Source: JAAUQA01 sp036351435
GTDB lineage: Bacteria; Pseudomonadota; Gammaproteobacteria; Competibacterales; Competibacteraceae
Direction of reading: 5' to 3'
Assembly: GCA_036351435.1 (NCBI GenBank)
Contig: JAZBPA010000179.1
Span: forward strand, 1 to 8,683
Length of the DNA stretch: 8,683 nucleotides
A program made the position numbers and the translations under genes. A model generated the notes under the pieces. The model saw only the letters and a list, made by a program, of their open reading frames with translations. It had not been told where the DNA came from and did not search any database. Of the stretch, positions 5,479 to 8,683 are shown in pieces. Numbering within the stretch: the first letter of the stretch is position 1; each line of letters starts with the position of its first letter.

Positions 5479-6236
5479 GAAGCCAGCTCCTGTTCAGATT
5501 CGCTTGCGGTACTCAGCTCGCGCGGGATCACCGCGTCAAACATTTGTGTAACCTCGTTGCGCCAGCGATTTAACTCGGCGCGATTGCCAATCGGCAAGGC
5601 CGTACCGGGTGGCGATCCGGGCGGTGCTTTTTGTAAGGCCCGGGCAATCGACCAGCGTTTGGAATAGAGATCGCCGCTCACACGAGGCGCCAGTTGGGGT
5701 AAATCCAATGATCGGCCACCGCGCTTTTCGATCTTCTTGCGCCATAAATTGTGGTACAACGCAAACTGTTCGGGTTTTCCGAAGAAGGTATTGCGGATCA
5801 CATGGATAGACGAATTGCGCATGGTCTCCAGATAGTTTTCCAGGAGTTCCAGGCTGTCACGGTCACAGTTGATCACCCACAGCGTTACCAGCCGCCGCTC
5901 CAGTTCCTGCAAGGCATCGTTTAGGGTATTCCCGTATTCAGCGACGCCTAGATTGTTGCGCGCCGCCGTATTGACCACCACGACCCGATCCGGGTGTTCA
6001 TCACAATAGTTGGCCAGGACAATCCAGCCGTCAGCCTCATCCATATTCAGGCTTTGCCGAATAACGCTCGGTTCCTCATCAGCGTACATCCGCCAGACAT
6101 CGGGATTGGAGGTGTCGGTTTCAATCAACAATACCGGCTCGTCCAGCTCTCGCAGGTAGTCCACCAACGCCAGAGACACCATTGACTTGCCGACGCCGCC
6201 CTTACAGCCACCAATCAAAAACAAAGGTTTGTTCAT
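5475..6236 (-). CDS. TraL/StbB-like ParA-fold ATPase of the mobilization operon
   Basis: This 253-residue P-loop ATPase has a deviant Walker A, GGCKGGVGKS (9-18), with the signature Lys12. A second motif, LLIETDTSNPDVW (36-48), carries Asp41. The third strand, RVVVVNTAARNN (84-95), has Asn89 where ParA-like proteins usually have Asp. RP4 TraL has a similar length (about 241) and the same place between traK and traM; R388 StbB is the equivalent in the stb operon, where it is needed for conjugation. The start has GAGG 7 bases ahead and overlaps the upstream stop by ATGA. It probably hydrolyses ATP to place DNA or relaxosome at the membrane. It is not the partner of the ParB above by operon. Confidence 0.85.
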   Translation of the reverse strand: MNKPLFLIGGCKGGVGKSMVSLALVDYLRELDEPVLLIETDTSNPDVWRMYADEEPSVIRQSLNMDEADGWIVLANYCDEHPDRVVVVNTAARNNLGVAEYGNTLNDALQELERRLVTLWVINCDRDSLELLENYLETMRNSSIHVIRNTFFGKPEQFALYHNLWRKKIEKRGGRSLDLPQLAPRVSGDLYSKRWSIARALQKAPPGSPPGTALPIGNRAELNRWRNEVTQMFDAVIPRELSTASESEQELAS

Positions 6237-6649
6237 CGGATTTCCTCAGGTTTTGTAAAGTTGCCAGACCCTGAAAGGGTGACCGGTTTCTTCGGAGAAG
6301 ATATTTGGCACGTTGTTGCGCGTTGGGATGCCGATTGTGCGGGGTTTGTTGGCGTGGATGAGAGGGCCTTTGGCGCAGGGGAGGATTGTTTAGATCGGGA
6401 ATTCCCAGACTCGCGGTTAGACCCTACTTTCAGATTACTGACGTAACTCCGCAGGGTATTGAGATGAATGGAGATCCCTTCCGCAGCGAGGCAAGCCATG
6501 ATGGCTTTATACGAGAGGCCACGGGCCAACGCGTTTTTAATAGGTTCACGTAGCGCAATGATCATTTGCCGTTTGGCCTGCATCTTCGGCTTTTCGAGTG
6601 CATCAAGCTGTTGGGCAATGTGGTCGAGATCAATGTCGGCTGGTTTCAT
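6233..6649 (-). CDS. TraK/StbA-like DNA-binding protein, second paralog (short)
   Basis: This 138-residue protein is a paralog of the next gene upstream (roughly 60% identical by eye). A helical N-terminal domain includes a helix-turn-helix-like segment (AIMACLAAEGISIHLNTLRS, about 50-69), followed by a Ser/Gln/Ala-rich linker and a conserved PVTLSGSGNFT motif near the C-terminus. It lacks the roughly 30-residue acidic tail of its paralog. The ATG at 6649 aligns with the paralog's start (MKPADIDL versus MKSPDIDL), so I prefer it to the upstream in-frame TTG at 6655. It ends in an ATGA overlap with the ATPase gene. TraK (RP4) and StbA (R388) bind repeats beside oriT; the same role is inferred here from position and fold. 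Confidence 0.8.
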   Translation of the reverse strand: MKPADIDLDHIAQQLDALEKPKMQAKRQMIIALREPIKNALARGLSYKAIMACLAAEGISIHLNTLRSYVSNLKVGSNRESGNSRSKQSSPAPKALSSTPTNPAQSASQRATTCQISSPKKPVTLSGSGNFTKPEEIR

Positions 6650-6723
6650 TATCAAGTCTCGCTGCTAACGATCGAAAACAGGGGGTTGTTCATCAGGATT
6701 CTCCACACAGTGAGGGGATTAAT

Positions 6724-7221
6724 TTAATGCTGAGCCTCGTTGTTTGTCCCCGCTTTGGCTTCGGCTGCCTCGTCTTCTTCTTGTGCACGGCGCAACAATT
6801 CCTCCAATGGCACTTCTGGGGCTGGCGTAAACGTGCCAGACCCTGAAAGGGTGACTGGCTTCTTCAGGGGAGTTTTTTGGCGCGTTGTTGCTGGTTGCGA
6901 TGCCGATTTTGCGGGGTTTGCGTGCGCCGATGAGGCGGTCTTTACCGCAGGGGAGGATTGTTGAGATTGACCCTTCCCGGACTCGTTGTTAGAACCCGCT
7001 GTCAGATCCTTGACGTAACTCCGTAAGGTATTGGCATGAATAGAGATCCCTTCTTCAGCGAGGCAGGCCACAATTTCATCGTACTTACAGCCGCGCTCCA
7101 AAGCCGTTTGGATAGGTTTGAGTAGTGCGTTGACCGTCTGCCGCTTATTCCGAGCCGGCGAACCCTGGAGGGTGTCAAGTCGTTGGGCGATATGATTAAG
7201 GTCAATGTCGGGTGATTTCAT
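6724..7221 (-). CDS. TraK/StbA-like DNA-binding protein, first paralog
   Basis: First gene of the leftward operon, 165 residues. The helix-turn-helix-like segment is at about 46-70 (KYDEIVACLAEEG, then ISIHANTLRSYV). A low-complexity Ser/Gln/Ala/Thr linker (75-120) follows, then KPVTLSGSGTF (121-131) and an acidic Ala/Glu tail. RP4 TraK (134 residues) occupies the same place and binds intrinsically bent DNA at oriT; R388 StbA binds direct repeats near oriT and represses its own operon. The 53-bp repeats at 7401-7576 are the obvious candidate sites. GGTGAG lies 8 bases before the ATG. The promoter region is the dyad at 7242-7270. It is separated by 74 bases from the second paralog, with a similar leader just before each start. 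Confidence 0.82.
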   Translation of the reverse strand: MKSPDIDLNHIAQRLDTLQGSPARNKRQTVNALLKPIQTALERGCKYDEIVACLAEEGISIHANTLRSYVKDLTAGSNNESGKGQSQQSSPAVKTASSAHANPAKSASQPATTRQKTPLKKPVTLSGSGTFTPAPEVPLEELLRRAQEEDEAAEAKAGTNNEAQH

Positions 7222-7241
7222 TATTGAGACTCACCGATAGT

Positions 7242-7270
7242 AATATGCTATATTATAATTATAGCATATT
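7242..7270 (-). promoter_or_regulatory. AT-rich operator/promoter of the traK-like operon
   Basis: AATATGCTATA (7242-7252) and TATAGCATATT (7260-7270) are perfect 11-base arms around TTATAAT. Two TATAAT hexamers read on the minus strand (7257-7252 and 7263-7258), one on the plus strand (7254-7259). The dyad lies 21 bases before the first traK-like start. No good -35 is visible. A T-run follows on the plus strand, so a terminator for rightward transcripts is a weaker alternative. Autoregulation by the TraK-like protein is plausible. Confidence 0.6.
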
Positions 7271-7321
7271 TTTTAGATTAACAGTGCCGATTAATCAATG
7301 AGCAACATTTTGTTACCCGAT

Positions 7322-7339
7322 CATCACCGTGTAGTGATG
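7322..7339. repeat. Small inverted repeat in the oriT region
   Basis: CATCAC (7322-7327) and GTGATG (7334-7339) are perfect 6-base arms with a 6-base loop. It may be a protein site; the role is unknown. Confidence 0.35.
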
Positions 7340-7385
7340 CTTTCAAAAACAGAATTGGCAGATGTTGATCCGGGTTTCACAGACT

Positions 7386-7400
7386 CGGCAGGGAATGCCG
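7386..7400. repeat. Small inverted repeat at the left edge of the 53-bp repeats
   Basis: CGGCA (7386-7390) and TGCCG (7396-7400) are perfect 5-base arms around GGGAA. It abuts the first direct repeat exactly. Confidence 0.35.
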
Positions 7401-7576
7401 ACCTGTTCCCACTGTGTAGTAACCGTTGGTCACTGATTTATTAATGGTTGCCAACTTGTTCTCACTGTGTACCAACCGTTGGCCACTGATTTATTAATGG
7501 TTGCTAACCTGTTCTCACTGGGTAGTAACCGTTGGTCACTGATTTATTAGGGAGTGAAAACTTGTTTTCACTGAGT
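7401..7576. repeat. 53-bp direct repeats (three copies plus a partial fourth)
   Basis: Units are 7401-7453, 7454-7506, 7507-7559 and the partial 7560-about 7576. Units 1 and 2 match at about 47 of 53 positions. Unit 3 matches unit 1 with two changes until about position 43, then diverges. Each full unit has two CACTG boxes 21 bases apart, the central AACCGTTGG, and an ATTTATTA tract. CACTG starts at 7410, 7431, 7463, 7484, 7516, 7537 and 7569, i.e. spacing alternates 21 and 32. There are no unique spacers, so it is not CRISPR. It is probably the binding array of the TraK-like proteins. Confidence 0.85.
7553..7572. repeat. Palindrome at the right edge of the direct-repeat array
   Basis: AGTGAAAAC (7553-7561) and GTTTTCACT (7564-7572) are perfect 9-base arms around TT. 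The right arm is the start of the partial fourth repeat; the left arm is where unit 3 diverges from the others. Confidence 0.5.
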
Positions 7577-7662
7577 TGGTTAGGCGTAGCTAGCGGATTG
7601 TTTATTGATTGGTCTTGCCAAGAGAGGGGAAACCAAAGGCTGAGGGTGGGGTAAACCTGATT

Positions 7663-7706
7663 ACAGGATGGCCCTTGTCACACACGCTACCGCGCGGTGC
7701 CAAGGG
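7663..7706 (-). other. Candidate origin of transfer core (inverted repeat and nic)
   Basis: On the minus strand an imperfect inverted repeat (plus-strand arms CCCTTGTCAC 7672-7681 and GTGCCAAGGG 7697-7706, one mismatch) is followed after 8 bases by the end of CCATCCTG. The cut would fall between 7664 and 7663. IncP-type MOBP relaxases nick at YATCCTG followed by a pyrimidine; here CATCCTG is followed by T. RP4 also has a TraJ-bound repeat about 8 bases from nic, and the same order traJ, repeat, nic, traK. The match rests on motif and geometry only. Confidence 0.6.
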
Positions 7707-7755
7707 ACGCCTATCCCACTCGGCGCTTCGCTTCTCGCAGGACGGACTCATCCTG

Positions 7756-7775
7756 CCAAGGGGGCAACCCCTTGG
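7756..7775 (+). repeat. GC-rich 8-bp hairpin upstream of the traJ-like gene
   Basis: CCAAGGGG (7756-7763) and CCCCTTGG (7768-7775) are perfect arms around a GCAA loop. It directly follows a plus-strand CATCCTG (7749-7755) and lies 40 bases before the mobilization gene. It may act as an attenuating hairpin in the leader or as a relaxosome site. No T-run follows. Confidence 0.5.
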
Positions 7776-7815
7776 AACCCCGGGTTTAGGATCGACACGA
7801 ATTGAGGATTGCCCT

Positions 7816-8157
7816 ATGTCCGATAAGCTGGATCATCATTTAGCGGATGAACCGAGCGACTACTTGGATGCGGTGATCAATGTGCGCGTCAAGCGGTCGG
7901 AAAAAGCCCAGCTAAAGGAGAATGCGCGGTTGGCCGGATTATCCATTAGTGCCCTGGTTCGCCGCCACAGTTTGAACCGTAAGGTAATCGCCGATGTGGA
8001 TATGGTAATGATCCGGGAGCTGCGCAGGCTTGGTGGGTTGGTTAAGCACATCCATAACGAAAGTAGCGGAGCCTACCAAGAGCAGACGGCCACGATTCTT
8101 GACCAACTGTCGAACGCGATTGACCGAATTGCCAATGATCGTAAAAAAGGTTCGTAA
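7816..8157 (+). CDS. TraJ/MobC-like relaxosome accessory protein (ribbon-helix-helix)
   Basis: This 113-residue protein has the MobC/TraJ pattern: strand INVRVK (21-26), helix SEKAQLKENARLAG (28-41), then LSISALVRRHSLNRKV (42-57), and RELRRLGGLVKHI (67-79). Such proteins bind the inverted repeat beside nic and load the relaxase; RP4 TraJ has a similar size (about 123 residues) and gene position. The frame is open upstream to 7609, but that part covers the oriT signals; ATG 7816 has GAGGA 7 bases ahead and begins the conserved part. The relaxase gene overlaps its 3' end by 23 bases, so the two are probably co-translated. Confidence 0.87.
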   Translation: MSDKLDHHLADEPSDYLDAVINVRVKRSEKAQLKENARLAGLSISALVRRHSLNRKVIADVDMVMIRELRRLGGLVKHIHNESSGAYQEQTATILDQLSNAIDRIANDRKKGS

Positions 8158-8683
8158 TCCGCGTAGATCATCCTCGACAGGGGTTCGCATTACACGGCTC
8201 GCCGATTATATCGATGCCCCTGAATACGGAAAACAGCAACAGGAAAACCCCAAAACACAACGTATCGAGGGATTAGGAGAGTATCTGCATAATCCGGTGA
8301 ATATCCAGTCGCAGGAAAAGTGTATCTATTCTGGCGCCCGGGGCTTTCAGGCTAAAACACATGCTGGGCAAAAAGCCGAGATGCGGACGTTGGCGCAAGA
8401 GGCTGTCCGCAGCAAAGATCCCATCAATCACTATGTACTGAGTTGGCAGGAGGGGGAACAACCCACCCCGAAGCAGGTCGAGCAAGCCGTTGATCTATTC
8501 TTGGAAGAACTCGGCCTACAGGATCATCAAGTCTTTTTTGGCCTGCACGTGGACACCGATAATGTCCACCTGCATTTGATGATCAACCGAGTCCATCCAG
8601 ATACGCTTAGGGTTATAAAACCCAACAAAGGTTTTGACCTGGAAGCAGCGCCCCGTGCGATTGCCCGGTTCGAACATGCCCAA
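8135..8683 (+). CDS. traI: MOBP relaxase (TraI/MobA type), 3' end off the window
   Basis: I translated the open frame to the window end: 183 residues of the N-terminal relaxase domain. Tyr25 in RLADYIDAP is the likely nicking tyrosine (motif I). PINHYVLSWQEGEQPTPKQ (96-114) and the motif III metal site HVDTDNVHLHLMIN (138-151) are characteristic: His138, His145 and His147 would bind the metal. NRVHPDT and GFDLEAAPRAIARFEHAQ (166-183) continue the usual pattern. The enzyme cuts one strand at nic, stays bound to the 5' end and pilots it into the recipient. The start overlaps the traJ-like gene by 23 bases and has no Shine-Dalgarno of its own, so translation is probably coupled. Any C-terminal helicase, primase or LPD-type domains lie outside. 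Confidence 0.93.
   Translation, partial: MIVKKVRNPRRSSSTGVRITRLADYIDAPEYGKQQQENPKTQRIEGLGEYLHNPVNIQSQEKCIYSGARGFQAKTHAGQKAEMRTLAQEAVRSKDPINHYVLSWQEGEQPTPKQVEQAVDLFLEELGLQDHQVFFGLHVDTDNVHLHLMINRVHPDTLRVIKPNKGFDLEAAPRAIARFEHAQ

Larger units (their letters stand above)
7222..7815. other. Intergenic mobilization control region (oriT region)
   Basis: These 594 bases separate the divergent traKLM-like and traJ-traI-like units, where IncP-type elements keep oriT. They hold, left to right: an AT-rich dyad, two small hairpins, three and a third 53-bp direct repeats, a palindrome at the repeat edge, the candidate nic site with its inverted repeat, and a strong GC-rich hairpin. An open frame of 48 codons from ATG 7299 is present but unsupported. 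Confidence 0.8.

Noticed and set aside
6650..6655. TTG start two codons earlier for the second TraK-like gene
   Set aside because: ATG 6649 aligns with the start of the paralog.
7299..7442. 48-codon open frame from ATG 7299 in the oriT region
   Set aside because: No Shine-Dalgarno, it runs into the direct repeats, and I recognise no family; probably chance.
7401..7576. CRISPR array
   Set aside because: The 53-bp units are contiguous with no unique spacers.
7609..7815. Extension of the traJ-like gene to 7609
   Set aside because: It would translate across the nic candidate and hairpin; the conserved part and a good GAGGA support 7816.

Overview
This window reads as part of a conjugative or mobilizable element (plasmid or ICE) of a proteobacterium. 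A gammaproteobacterial host is my guess, from the YkfG-like RadC, the RP4-like mobilization layout and base composition near 50% GC by eye. No rRNA, tRNA, integrase, transposase or CRISPR array is visible. Both ends cut genes: a minus-strand SRAP gene on the left and the relaxase gene on the right.

Left half (1-4813), maintenance or early-expression genes. A divergent SRAP (HMCES/YedK-type) gene runs leftward off the edge. A 189-base control region separates it from a plus-strand series: radC-family JAB gene, an uncharacterised gene, a small helix-turn-helix protein, a DUF3768 protein, a 616-residue ParB-family protein, and a small unknown gene overlapping parB. Two control signals recur. (1) A near-identical promoter block lies at 588-619 and 2099-2130: a TAAGAC-N5-GTCTTA dyad inside a 20-base spacer between TTGC-type -35 and TATAAT-type -10 elements. 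(2) A hairpin that can pair with the Shine-Dalgarno sequence precedes radC, the DUF3768 gene and parB, always 6 bases from GGAG to ATG. A variant copy, enclosed in an 11-bp stem, sits just downstream of the second promoter. The genes therefore look like one regulon.

Right half (4867-8683), mobilization region in the order of RP4: a leftward four-gene operon (two tandem TraK-like paralogs, a TraL/StbB-like ParA-fold ATPase, a TraM-like membrane protein, with 4-base ATGA overlaps at two of the three junctions) diverges from a rightward traJ/mobC-like gene that overlaps a MOBP relaxase gene. The 594 bases between them carry an AT-rich dyad at the traK-side promoter, three and a third 53-bp direct repeats, and a candidate oriT: an inverted repeat 8 bases from a minus-strand ATCCTG, like the RP4 nic site.

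If that nic site is right, the minus strand is the transferred strand and everything from 7663 down to 1 enters the recipient first. The radC-to-parB genes would then be leading-region genes whose template strand is the one transferred. This is an inference, listed as a finding.
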